Source: Herbaspirillum huttiense
Lineage (GTDB): Bacteria; Pseudomonadota; Gammaproteobacteria; Burkholderiales; Burkholderiaceae_D
Assembly: GCF_004367745.1 (NCBI RefSeq)
Contig: NZ_CP037993.1
Coordinates: 310,001-374,000, forward strand
Direction: 5' to 3'
Length of the DNA: 64,000 nt
The position numbers and the translations under genes were made by a program. Positions 43,898 to 51,642 of this stretch are shown here, one piece after another. The notes beneath the pieces were generated by a model that worked only from the letters and a program-made list of their open reading frames with translations, did not search any database and had not been told where the DNA came from. Every line of letters starts with the position of its first letter. Position 1 is the first letter of the stretch.

Positions 43898-45472
43898 GTG
43901 TCCCAGGCAGTAACCCGATCGTCCGTTCCTTCCAGCCCGCCCGCCAGTTTCCTGCGCCGTCATTGGCGCGGAGACTATTCGCTGGGCCGTTCCTACTGGC
44001 TGCATACCGTCCTCCTGACTTCGCTGGTGCCGGCGCTGGCCATCTCGGTACTGGCGCGGCTGACCAATGACATGCCGGCGCGCTACGGCATGGCCGGCGT
44101 GCTGGGTATCGCCGCCTTCAGCTACCTGGCCTGGACCTGGGGTGTGTGGGGCTGCTGGCGCTCGGCCAGCAAGCACGTGGCACGCGGCGGACGGCGCTGG
44201 GCCGAGGTGGTGGTCAAGTTCCTGATCGTGTGCGGTGCCATCAGCATGGTCACCAGTACCTGGCGGGCCGCGCATTCCGTGCGCGAACAGCTGGAGATCG
44301 CCCTGGGCAAACAGCTCGGGCCACCGGTGGTGTACCAGGTGCGGGTGGATGGCAAGTCGGTCCTGCTGCAAGGGGGGATGAACGACGGCGCGGCCGATGG
44401 GCTGGATGCCATCCTGCAGCAGCATCCTGGCGTGCAGACGGTGGTCCTGTATTCGGCCGGTGGCTGGGTGCGCGAAGGCAAGCTGGTGGGCGAGGTGATC
44501 CGCCGCCGCCGGCTCAATACCTATGTCGAGCAGGAGTGCTCGTCCTCCTGCACGCTGGCCTTCCTGGCGGGACGTGACCGCGCGATGGATCCGCGTGCGC
44601 ACATCGGTTTCCATACGCTCTATACGGTCGGCGGCGATGATCGCATCAACAAGAGTTTCGACCGCAAGCTGACCTTCGATACCTACGGCAAGCTGGGTCT
44701 GCCGCATGACTTCATCGAACGCATTGCCGATACCCCGGCGGCGCAGAGCTGGTATCCGGAGCTGGGCCAGCTGCTGCAGGCCGGTGTGCTGACGCGTCTG
44801 GCACCGGGCGGCGAGACCGCGCAACTGGCCACCATCGCCACCTCGCGCGACGTGCTGGAGGCGGAATTCAAGAAGGGGGCGCTGTTCGACATCATGGCCC
44901 GTTACCACCCCGCCGACTTTGCCCGCACCATCGACCTGGCCTGGGCCAAGGTACAGGCGCATGCGTCGGACGCCGAGATCCTGGCCGTCGGCCGCGAGCA
45001 GGTCGGCCTGTTGAGCCGGCGGCTGCTGCCGATTGCCTCTGATGCATCACTGGCCGAATTCCAGCAATTGCTGCTGGACGAAGCCGTGGCCTTGCGCGGC
45101 ATCAGCGTGGCGGCCTGCACCGAGCTGATCTATCCGCGTTCGCGCGCGGAGGCGGCGGCCGGGCGCGAGGCGCCGCAAGCGGCCTTGCCGCAGGAATTCG
45201 CCAATCGCGAACAGGTGATGACGCAGCGCCTGCTGCGTGACGCTGATCCGGCCAATGTCGGGCGCTACAGCCTGGCCGAGCGCACCCGCGTGATGCGCAA
45301 GGCACTTGCGCCGCTGACCCAGGAACAACTGAAATTGCTGTCTTCGCCCCTGCGCCGCCAGGCTGACCCGGACGCTACCTGCGACGCCTCCATTGCCTAT
45401 CTGCGCGCAGTCATGCAGTTGCCGGCGGACGAGCGGCGGGTGGCCCTGCGCGTGCTCTACTCACGCAGCTGA
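43898..45472 (+). CDS. Membrane-anchored ClpP/crotonase-fold protein (COG3904-like)
   Basis: 524-aa protein. Two or three membrane segments lie in the first 130 residues (YWLHTVLLTSLVPALAISVL, VLGIAAFSYLAWTWGVWG, VVVKFLIVCGAISMV). A domain of about 200 residues then resembles the predicted periplasmic ClpP-like family. It shows SAGGWVREGKLVGEVIRRRR, a Ser/Cys-rich ECSSSCTLAFLAG with a candidate nucleophile Ser, and HIGFHTLYTVGG. The C-terminal 200 residues are helical and unassigned. The start is a GTG at 43898 behind GAGGAA; an earlier GTG at 43859 is possible. The histidine kinase gene begins 10 bp after its stop, so they may be co-transcribed. The function is not established. Confidence 0.78.
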   Translation: MSQAVTRSSVPSSPPASFLRRHWRGDYSLGRSYWLHTVLLTSLVPALAISVLARLTNDMPARYGMAGVLGIAAFSYLAWTWGVWGCWRSASKHVARGGRRWAEVVVKFLIVCGAISMVTSTWRAAHSVREQLEIALGKQLGPPVVYQVRVDGKSVLLQGGMNDGAADGLDAILQQHPGVQTVVLYSAGGWVREGKLVGEVIRRRRLNTYVEQECSSSCTLAFLAGRDRAMDPRAHIGFHTLYTVGGDDRINKSFDRKLTFDTYGKLGLPHDFIERIADTPAAQSWYPELGQLLQAGVLTRLAPGGETAQLATIATSRDVLEAEFKKGALFDIMARYHPADFARTIDLAWAKVQAHASDAEILAVGREQVGLLSRRLLPIASDASLAEFQQLLLDEAVALRGISVAACTELIYPRSRAEAAAGREAPQAALPQEFANREQVMTQRLLRDADPANVGRYSLAERTRVMRKALAPLTQEQLKLLSSPLRRQADPDATCDASIAYLRAVMQLPADERRVALRVLYSRS

Positions 45473-45482
45473 CACGTTCCTC

Positions 45483-47555
45483 ATGGCCGATCTCCCAAGC
45501 TCCCGCCCCGCCTTCGCCGACAGTCTGCGCACACTGTTGGCAGCGCTGGCGTGCGGCGTGGGCTATGCCTTGCTGGCCAGTCCCGCTGCCCATCTGCAGG
45601 ACAGCACTACGCTGGCTCCCATCGCTGCGCCGGCACCGGCGCTGATGATCGCGCTGCTCTGGCGCAAGCCGGCGCGCGACTGGTTCCCTTATCTGCTGGC
45701 GGTGTTCGTGGCGATGATGGTGGTCGGCGATCGCGACAGCCTGCCGTGGCAGGTCGATGCCGGCTTTGCACTGCTCAACGTGGTGCAGATCGTGGCCTGC
45801 GTCCTGCTGGGGCGGCGCTTCGTCAGCCGCGACGGACAATTCGACGGGCTGGTCAGGCTGGGCCGTTTCCTGCTGCTGTTGCCGCTGGTGGCGGTGGCCG
45901 TGGTGGCGGCGCTGGGTGCCACGCTGGCTGCCGATGTGATGCCGGGCGGCTGGTGGGCCGAATGGCGCACGCTGTTGGTGGGGCACGGGCTGGCGATCCT
46001 GGTGTTGACGCCGGCCGTGCTGACGTGGTCAGACGGTGCCTGGCGCAGGCTGTTCCATGACCGCATCACCCTGCTGGGCGCGCTGGCGGTGAGCGGCGTG
46101 CTGCTGGCTTGCGCGGGCTTGGGCTGGTCGGGCGAGGTGCAGCGCGTGCTGCTCTCGCTGGCGCTGGCCGGCGCCGCGCTGTATGGCGGCCTGCGCAGCG
46201 CCACCCTGGCGACCAGTCTGGCGGCCGTGATGGCAGTGCTGTTCACGCTTTACGATATCGGCCCCTATGCGCAGGAGGGGCTGGACAGCACCTGGAACCT
46301 GCAGGTCGACCTGGCCGGCCTGGCGATGCTGACCTTCTTCATTGCCGTGGCCATGCGTGAACGGCAGGTCCTGGCCGCCCGCATGGAACAGATGCGCCGT
46401 TTCGAAGCGCTGGGGATGATGGCCGGCGGCATCGCCCATGATTTCAACAATGTTCTGGGCGCGGCCGGCGGCTATGCGGAACTGGCCCAGGAGCAGCTCG
46501 ATGCCGACGCGCCCGCCCAGCGCCCATTGAGCGAAGTTCTGGCGGCCGTGCGTCGTGGCCGCGATCTGACCGAGCAGATCCTGCTGGCCGGTCGCCGTGG
46601 CGATCGTCAGCGCAGCCTGCTCGATATCCGCGATCCGGTGGCCGAGGCCATCATGCTGGCTCGTCCGCTGTGTCCAGCGGGCGTGGTGATCGCCTACCAG
46701 CCGCCGCCACAACCGCTGGCCGTGCAGGGCCATGCGGGACAACTGGCGCGCCTGGCGCTGAACCTGATCCGCAATGCCAGCCAGGCGGCGCGCAGCCAGG
46801 TGGTAGTCAGTCTGCATGCCGGAGCCACGCCGCCGCAAGCGCCGCTGGCCGGTGAGCTGCCGCAGCCGCAGGCGGTCTGGCTGGAAGTGACGGACGATGG
46901 TGCCGGCATCGCCCCGGAACATCTGGCACGTCTGTTCGAGCCCTTCTTCAGCACCCGCAGCGGGGGCGGTGGCAAGGGTAGCGGCACCGGTCTGGGGCTG
47001 GCCATCGTGGCCGGCATCGCCATTGAACATGAAGGCGGCGTGGCGGTCAGCAGCTCCCCGTCGGGGACGCGCTTTCGCCTGCTGCTGCCGCTGCCGGCAC
47101 AGGAGCTGCCGCTGGCAGTACCTGAGCGCGTCGTACCCTCTGCTGCGCCGGGCGCGGCCGGCGCGAGTGCCTGTGGACAAGGCGAATGCATCTTCGTCAT
47201 CGATGACGATGCGTCCCAGCGCGCCCTGTGCGCGCAGTGGCTCGCCAGTCTGGGCTACAGCCCCATGGTGTTCGGCGACCCGCAGCAGGCGCTGGCGGAA
47301 TTGACGCTGGAGCCGCTGGCCGTGGATCTGGTCATCACCGATCTGGACATGCCGCAGATGCAGGGCGATGCGCTCATCGCCGCCATGCGCACGCTGCGTG
47401 CCGACCTGCCCGTGCTGCTGTGTTCCGGCCAGCCGCGTGCGGCCACCCTGGCGGCGGCGCTGGCAGCGCGATCGCTGGCCAAGCCGTATGATCTTCCTGC
47501 CCTGCGGCGTGCGGTCCTGCACGCCCTGGGCGCATCCGAACGAGGTTCTCCATGA
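45483..47555 (+). CDS. MASE1 hybrid sensor histidine kinase
   Basis: 690-aa kinase. An N-terminal MASE1-like sensor with about eight membrane segments (1-290) leads to the kinase core. The phosphoacceptor is H319 in GGIAHDFNNVLGAAGG, then the N-box LALNLIRNASQAA and the G-boxes DDGAGIAPEHLARLF and GTGLGLAIVAG. A C-terminal receiver domain (about 565-685) has D620 in VITDLDMP. The start at 45483 is used because the membrane domain follows directly. The next gene, an OmpR-type regulator, overlaps by four bases (ATGA), so they form a coupled two-component system. The stimulus is unknown. Confidence 0.93.
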   Translation: MADLPSSRPAFADSLRTLLAALACGVGYALLASPAAHLQDSTTLAPIAAPAPALMIALLWRKPARDWFPYLLAVFVAMMVVGDRDSLPWQVDAGFALLNVVQIVACVLLGRRFVSRDGQFDGLVRLGRFLLLLPLVAVAVVAALGATLAADVMPGGWWAEWRTLLVGHGLAILVLTPAVLTWSDGAWRRLFHDRITLLGALAVSGVLLACAGLGWSGEVQRVLLSLALAGAALYGGLRSATLATSLAAVMAVLFTLYDIGPYAQEGLDSTWNLQVDLAGLAMLTFFIAVAMRERQVLAARMEQMRRFEALGMMAGGIAHDFNNVLGAAGGYAELAQEQLDADAPAQRPLSEVLAAVRRGRDLTEQILLAGRRGDRQRSLLDIRDPVAEAIMLARPLCPAGVVIAYQPPPQPLAVQGHAGQLARLALNLIRNASQAARSQVVVSLHAGATPPQAPLAGELPQPQAVWLEVTDDGAGIAPEHLARLFEPFFSTRSGGGGKGSGTGLGLAIVAGIAIEHEGGVAVSSSPSGTRFRLLLPLPAQELPLAVPERVVPSAAPGAAGASACGQGECIFVIDDDASQRALCAQWLASLGYSPMVFGDPQQALAELTLEPLAVDLVITDLDMPQMQGDALIAAMRTLRADLPVLLCSGQPRAATLAAALAARSLAKPYDLPALRRAVLHALGASERGSP

Positions 47556-48292
47556 GCATCACGCCCCCGCCGCGCATTCTGGTCGTCGATGATGACCAGG
47601 CCATGCGTCAATTGCTGGTCGACTACCTGAGCGGCCACGGACTGATCGTGGACAGCGCCGCCACCGGTGCCCAGGCGCAGGCCGCCGTGCAGGCCACGCA
47701 GTACGACATGGTGCTGCTCGACCTCGGTCTGCCCGATGTCGATGGTGCCGAACTGGCGCGCGGCTGGCGGGCTGCGGGTGGCTTGTCCATCATCTGCGTG
47801 ACCGGCCGCAATGAGGAGGCCGACATGGTCATGGGCCTGGAACTGGGCGCGGATGACTACATCACCAAGCCCTTCTCGCCGCGCGAAGTGCTGGCACGCA
47901 TGCGCGCGGTGCTGCGGCGCGCTGCGGCGCAGGCTGCGCCGGCCGCTCCGGTGACGCGCGGCCGGCATCCGCGGGCCTATCGCTTCGCCGGCTGGGAGCT
48001 CAACCTCAATACGCGCCGGCTGACCGCGCCGGACCAGCGCCAGGTCAGTCTGACCAATGCCGAATTCAGCCTGCTGGTGGCGTTCCTGGGCGCACCGGGC
48101 CGCATCATTTCGCGCGAACACTTGCTGGAAAGCACGCGCGCCTTCGACGAAGTCTATGATCGCGCCATCGATGTGCAGATCCTGCGCCTGCGCCGCAAGC
48201 TCGAAGCCGACCCCAAGCATCCGACCCTGCTGCGTACCGAGCGCGGGGCCGGCTATCTTCTGGATACCGAGATCGAGGTGATCTGGAGCTAG
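47552..48292 (+). CDS. OmpR-family response regulator
   Basis: 246-aa two-component regulator. The receiver domain (about 7-120) has the acidic pair DDD at 13-15, the phosphoacceptor D57 (VLLDLGLP) and the conserved Lys in YITKPFSP. The C-terminal winged-helix DNA-binding domain is at about 140-240 (LTNAEFSLLVAFLGAPGRII, AIDVQILRLRRKLEADP). It overlaps the kinase stop codon (ATGA) and should be phosphorylated by it. Targets are unknown; the nearby exported and second-messenger genes are candidates. Confidence 0.95.
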   Translation: MSITPPPRILVVDDDQAMRQLLVDYLSGHGLIVDSAATGAQAQAAVQATQYDMVLLDLGLPDVDGAELARGWRAAGGLSIICVTGRNEEADMVMGLELGADDYITKPFSPREVLARMRAVLRRAAAQAAPAAPVTRGRHPRAYRFAGWELNLNTRRLTAPDQRQVSLTNAEFSLLVAFLGAPGRIISREHLLESTRAFDEVYDRAIDVQILRLRRKLEADPKHPTLLRTERGAGYLLDTEIEVIWS

Positions 48293-48502
48293 GGCTGGCG
48301 TGGCAGCCGCGCCACGGCCACCGGCAGTCGATGCTGCGGTGCGGTAAAATGCTGCCTTCAAGTCTTGCGGACGTGCTTTCGCCCAGTTTCCGGCGATGGC
48401 AGTGCGTGCGCAGGGCATCTCTGCCGTACCGCCCTTGCCGCCTCACGCGCGCTGACGCGTTCATGATGGCGCCGGCCCCTGCGGCCTGTTTCTTCCCTGC
48501 CC

Positions 48503-49987
48503 ATGACGACTCTCTCCTCATCCACTTCGCGCCTGCGCGACCTGCGCCAGAACGTTCTGGCCGGCCTCACCACCTCCTTCGCGCTGGTACCCGAATGCAT
48601 CGCCTTTGCGCTGGTGGCGCAGTTGAACCCGCTGATGGGGCTATATGGCGCTTTCTTCATCTGTACCATCACGGCCCTGTTCGGTGGCCGCCCGGGCATG
48701 ATTTCCGGGGCGGCCGGCTCGATGGCCGTGGTCATCGTGGCCCTGGTCGTTCAGCATGGTGCACAGTATTTCCTGGCGACGGTGGTGCTGTCGGGCGTGA
48801 TCATGCTGCTCTTCGGCGCGCTGCGGCTGGGCAAGCTGGTGCGCATGGTGCCGCATCCGGTGATGCTGGGCTTCGTCAATGGCCTGGCCATCGTGATCGC
48901 GATGTCGCAGCTGGAACATTTCCGCGTCGAGACCCCCGCCGGTCCGCAATGGTTGCAGGGCGGGGCGCTGGCCATCATGATCGGCCTGACGCTGGCCACC
49001 ATGCTGATCGTGTGGCTGCTGCCGCGCGTGACCAAGGCGATTCCACCGGCGCTGGCGGCCATTCTCGGCGTGGGCCTGGTGACTTATTTCAGCGGCCTCC
49101 ACACCCGCACCCTGGCCGACATGGCGCAGATCGCCGGCGGCCTGCCGCCGCTGCACTGGCCCAGTGTGCCGATGAACCTGGAGACGCTGCGCATCATCGG
49201 TCCCTATGCGGTGCTGATGGCCATCGTCGGCCTGCTGGAAACCCTGCTGACCTTCAACCTCACTGACGAAATCACCGCCAGCCGTGGCCAGCCCAACCGC
49301 GAATGCCTGGCACTGGGCGCGGCCAACATCGTCTCCGGATTGTTTGGTGGCATGGGTGGCTGTGCCATGATCGGCCAGACCATGATCAACCTCGGCTCGG
49401 GCGGGCGCTCGCGTCTTTCGGGTGTGGTGGCGGGCGGGATGATCCTGCTGTTCATCCTCTTCCTGTCGCCGGCCATCGAGCGCATCCCGCTGGCCGCGCT
49501 GGCCGGTGTCATGTTCGTGGTGGCGCAGGAGACCTTTGCCTGGGGTTCGCTGCGCGTGCTGGGCAAGGTGCCGCGCAGCGATGCGCTGGTCATCATTGCG
49601 GTGACCATCATCACGGTGCTGACCGACCTGGCCGTGGCCGTCCTGTGCGGCATCGTCATCACCGCGCTCAACTTCGCCTGGCAGCATGCCCGTGAAATCC
49701 GTGCCGACCGCCGCGATGAGGCCGACGGCAGCCGCACTTACCTGCCGCAGGGCACGCTGTTCTTCGCCTCCACCACACACTTCCTCGACCTCTTCGATAC
49801 GGCCGACGATCCGCAGCAGGTCACCCTGGATTGCCGTCATCTGCGCCTGGCGGACCACTCCGCCATTGCGGCCGTGCAGACCCTGGCCGAGCGTTATGTG
49901 CGTGCTGGCAAGGAGTTGCGCGTGGTGGCCCTGTCGCAGCGTTGCAGCCAGTTGCTGGAACGCGCGGGCTTGCCGCAGGTGGCGTAA
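48503..49987 (+). CDS. SulP-family anion transporter with STAS domain
   Basis: 494-aa inner-membrane SLC26/SulP protein. About 10-12 membrane segments fill residues 15-400 (LAGLTTSFALVPECIAFALV near the start, and the family sequence FGGRPGMISGAAGSMAVVIV). A C-terminal STAS domain follows (about 420-494, VTLDCRHLRLADHSAIAAVQ). It transports sulfate, bicarbonate or a related anion; the substrate cannot be fixed from sequence. It is a single-gene unit, 210 bp after the response regulator and convergent with the efflux operon. Confidence 0.92.
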   Translation: MTTLSSSTSRLRDLRQNVLAGLTTSFALVPECIAFALVAQLNPLMGLYGAFFICTITALFGGRPGMISGAAGSMAVVIVALVVQHGAQYFLATVVLSGVIMLLFGALRLGKLVRMVPHPVMLGFVNGLAIVIAMSQLEHFRVETPAGPQWLQGGALAIMIGLTLATMLIVWLLPRVTKAIPPALAAILGVGLVTYFSGLHTRTLADMAQIAGGLPPLHWPSVPMNLETLRIIGPYAVLMAIVGLLETLLTFNLTDEITASRGQPNRECLALGAANIVSGLFGGMGGCAMIGQTMINLGSGGRSRLSGVVAGGMILLFILFLSPAIERIPLAALAGVMFVVAQETFAWGSLRVLGKVPRSDALVIIAVTIITVLTDLAVAVLCGIVITALNFAWQHAREIRADRRDEADGSRTYLPQGTLFFASTTHFLDLFDTADDPQQVTLDCRHLRLADHSAIAAVQTLAERYVRAGKELRVVALSQRCSQLLERAGLPQVA

Positions 49988-49992
49988 AAAAA

Positions 49993-50019
49993 GCCCGCCG
50001 TCGCTTGCGCAAGGCGGGC
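49993..50019 (-). terminator. Intrinsic terminator (minus strand)
   Basis: GCCCGCC / GGCGGGC stem with a 13-base loop. The A-run at 49986-49992 reads as a U-run on the minus strand, so it ends the RND efflux operon. Confidence 0.78.
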
Positions 50020-50050
50020 CAGAAGTACCACGGGAAATCATGCTTCATCG

Positions 50051-50078
50051 TCGGCCCGCATCGCAGGATGCGGGCCGA
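50051..50078. terminator. Strong hairpin after the efflux operon
   Basis: TCGGCCCGCATC-GCAG-GATGCGGGCCGA, a 12-bp perfect stem with a 4-base loop, directly downstream of the outer-membrane gene. It lacks its own T-run and may be the first half of a tandem terminator or an mRNA-stabilising structure. Confidence 0.6.
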
Positions 50079-50094
50079 TGTCACGTCTGCGTGC

Positions 50095-51609
50095 TTACTT
50101 CGATGAGGATAGTTGCATTTCCGGACTACCCCATCCGCCGCCCAGGGCGCGGATCAGGTTGACGGTGGAACGGGCCCGTTCGCCATCGAGCGTGACCGAG
50201 GCGCGCCGGGTCTGCAGCACGGTGCGGTCGGCATCGATGACGCTGAAGTAGCTCACCGCACCCTCGCGGTACTGCGTGTGCGAGAGTTTGGCTGCGCGCG
50301 CGGAGGCGGCCACGGCTTCGTCTTGCGCGCGGTTCTGGTCGTCCAGGATGCGCAGGTTGGCCAGGTTGTCTTCCACTTCGCGGAAGGCGTTCAGAACCGT
50401 GCCGCGATAGGTTGCCACCTGCTCTTCATAGCTGGCGCGCGCACGATCCACACCGGCCTGGCGGCGTCCGCCATCAAACAGCGGCATCGACAGCGCCGTG
50501 CCCACCAGCGGGCCCAGGAGGAAGGTGCGGCTGGACCAGTTGAACAGATCACCCAGTTGCGCCGACTCATAGCCCAGGCCACCGGTCAGGTTCAACGCCG
50601 GGAAGAAGGCCGACTTGGCCACGCCCACGCGGGCATTGGCGGCAGCCATGGCGCGTTCGGCGGCGGCGATGTCGGGACGGCGTTCCAGCAGCGTCGAGGG
50701 CAGTCCGGCCGGCACCGACACGCTCAGGCGCGTCAGCGGTTGCGGCGGCAGCGAGAACTCGGCCGGGGTGCGGCCCAGCAGGATGGCCAGCGCATGTTCG
50801 GCGGTGGCGCGCTGGCGGGCGATGCCCAGCGCTTCCGATTGGGCCGAGGCCAGTTCGGAACGGGCGCGGGCTACGTCCACTTCACTGATGTCGCCTTCGT
50901 CGAAGCGGCGCTGCACCAGGCGCAGCGATTCCTGGCGCAGTTCGACGGTGCCGCGATAGAGCTCGGCGGCAGCGTCCAGTTCACGTACCTGGAAGTACTG
51001 CTGCGCCACGTCTGCCTGCAGGGCCAGCAGTACCGAGTGGAACAGCGCTTCGCTGCGCTGGGCGTCGGCGGTAGCGGCATCGACGGTCGAGGCGACCCGC
51101 CCGAACAGGTCGACTTCGTAAGAAACGTTCACCTGAGCACGATAAAGAGTGAACGGTTGTGTGTTGGCGTCGGCCGGCAAGCCTTGCGAGGCGGGCGACG
51201 GGCGCTGGCGGGTCGCACCGACCCCTGCATCCACCTGCGGGAAGTAGCCCGAGCGCGCATCGCGGGTCAGGGCGCGCGCCTGGCCCAGGCGGGCGGCGGC
51301 CGCCTTGAGGTCCTGGTTGGCTTGCTGGGCGGTGTCTTCGAGGGCGTTCAACTTGTCGTCGCCGAAGATTTTCCACCACTCGCCACGGGCAATGTCTTCG
51401 GCCGGTTGCGCGGTCTTCCACTGGCTGCCGTTCTCGCCGGTCTGCGGCGCAGGGGCCGCTTCCTTGAAGGCGGCCGGGGTGTCCACCGCCGGACGTTCAT
51501 AGGTCGGGGCCACCGAGCAGCCGGCCAGCACCAGCAGTGCCGCCAGCAGTGCCGAGCTGATGCGCACGGGGCGCAGCAGGCGGCTCATCGAGAGAGATTG
51601 GGTCATCAT
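50095..51609 (-). CDS. RND efflux outer-membrane lipoprotein, NodT/OprM family
   Basis: 504-aa outer-membrane channel. The signal ends with the lipobox LVLAGC, so it is a lipoprotein. Two outer-membrane efflux protein domains follow (NQDLKAAAARLGQARALTRD, and ARVGVAKSAFFPALNLTGGL). The start is the ATG at 51609; a GGAG lies about eight bases upstream, inside an earlier in-frame ATG that is therefore less likely. It is the last gene of the operon llpE-like / periplasmic adaptor / RND pump / channel. Homologues by layout: OprC, OpcM and OprN. Confidence 0.94.
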   Translation of the reverse strand: MMTQSLSMSRLLRPVRISSALLAALLVLAGCSVAPTYERPAVDTPAAFKEAAPAPQTGENGSQWKTAQPAEDIARGEWWKIFGDDKLNALEDTAQQANQDLKAAAARLGQARALTRDARSGYFPQVDAGVGATRQRPSPASQGLPADANTQPFTLYRAQVNVSYEVDLFGRVASTVDAATADAQRSEALFHSVLLALQADVAQQYFQVRELDAAAELYRGTVELRQESLRLVQRRFDEGDISEVDVARARSELASAQSEALGIARQRATAEHALAILLGRTPAEFSLPPQPLTRLSVSVPAGLPSTLLERRPDIAAAERAMAAANARVGVAKSAFFPALNLTGGLGYESAQLGDLFNWSSRTFLLGPLVGTALSMPLFDGGRRQAGVDRARASYEEQVATYRGTVLNAFREVEDNLANLRILDDQNRAQDEAVAASARAAKLSHTQYREGAVSYFSVIDADRTVLQTRRASVTLDGERARSTVNLIRALGGGWGSPEMQLSSSK

Positions 51610-51642
51610 TTTTCTTGCTCCATTCATGGGCCGATCCGCAGA

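Noticed and set aside
41813..44962. A 1049-codon open frame on the minus strand opposite the HD-GYP and COG3904-like genes
   Set aside because: Antisense shadow of two well-supported genes on the plus strand; composition is Arg/His/Gln-rich without family signatures.
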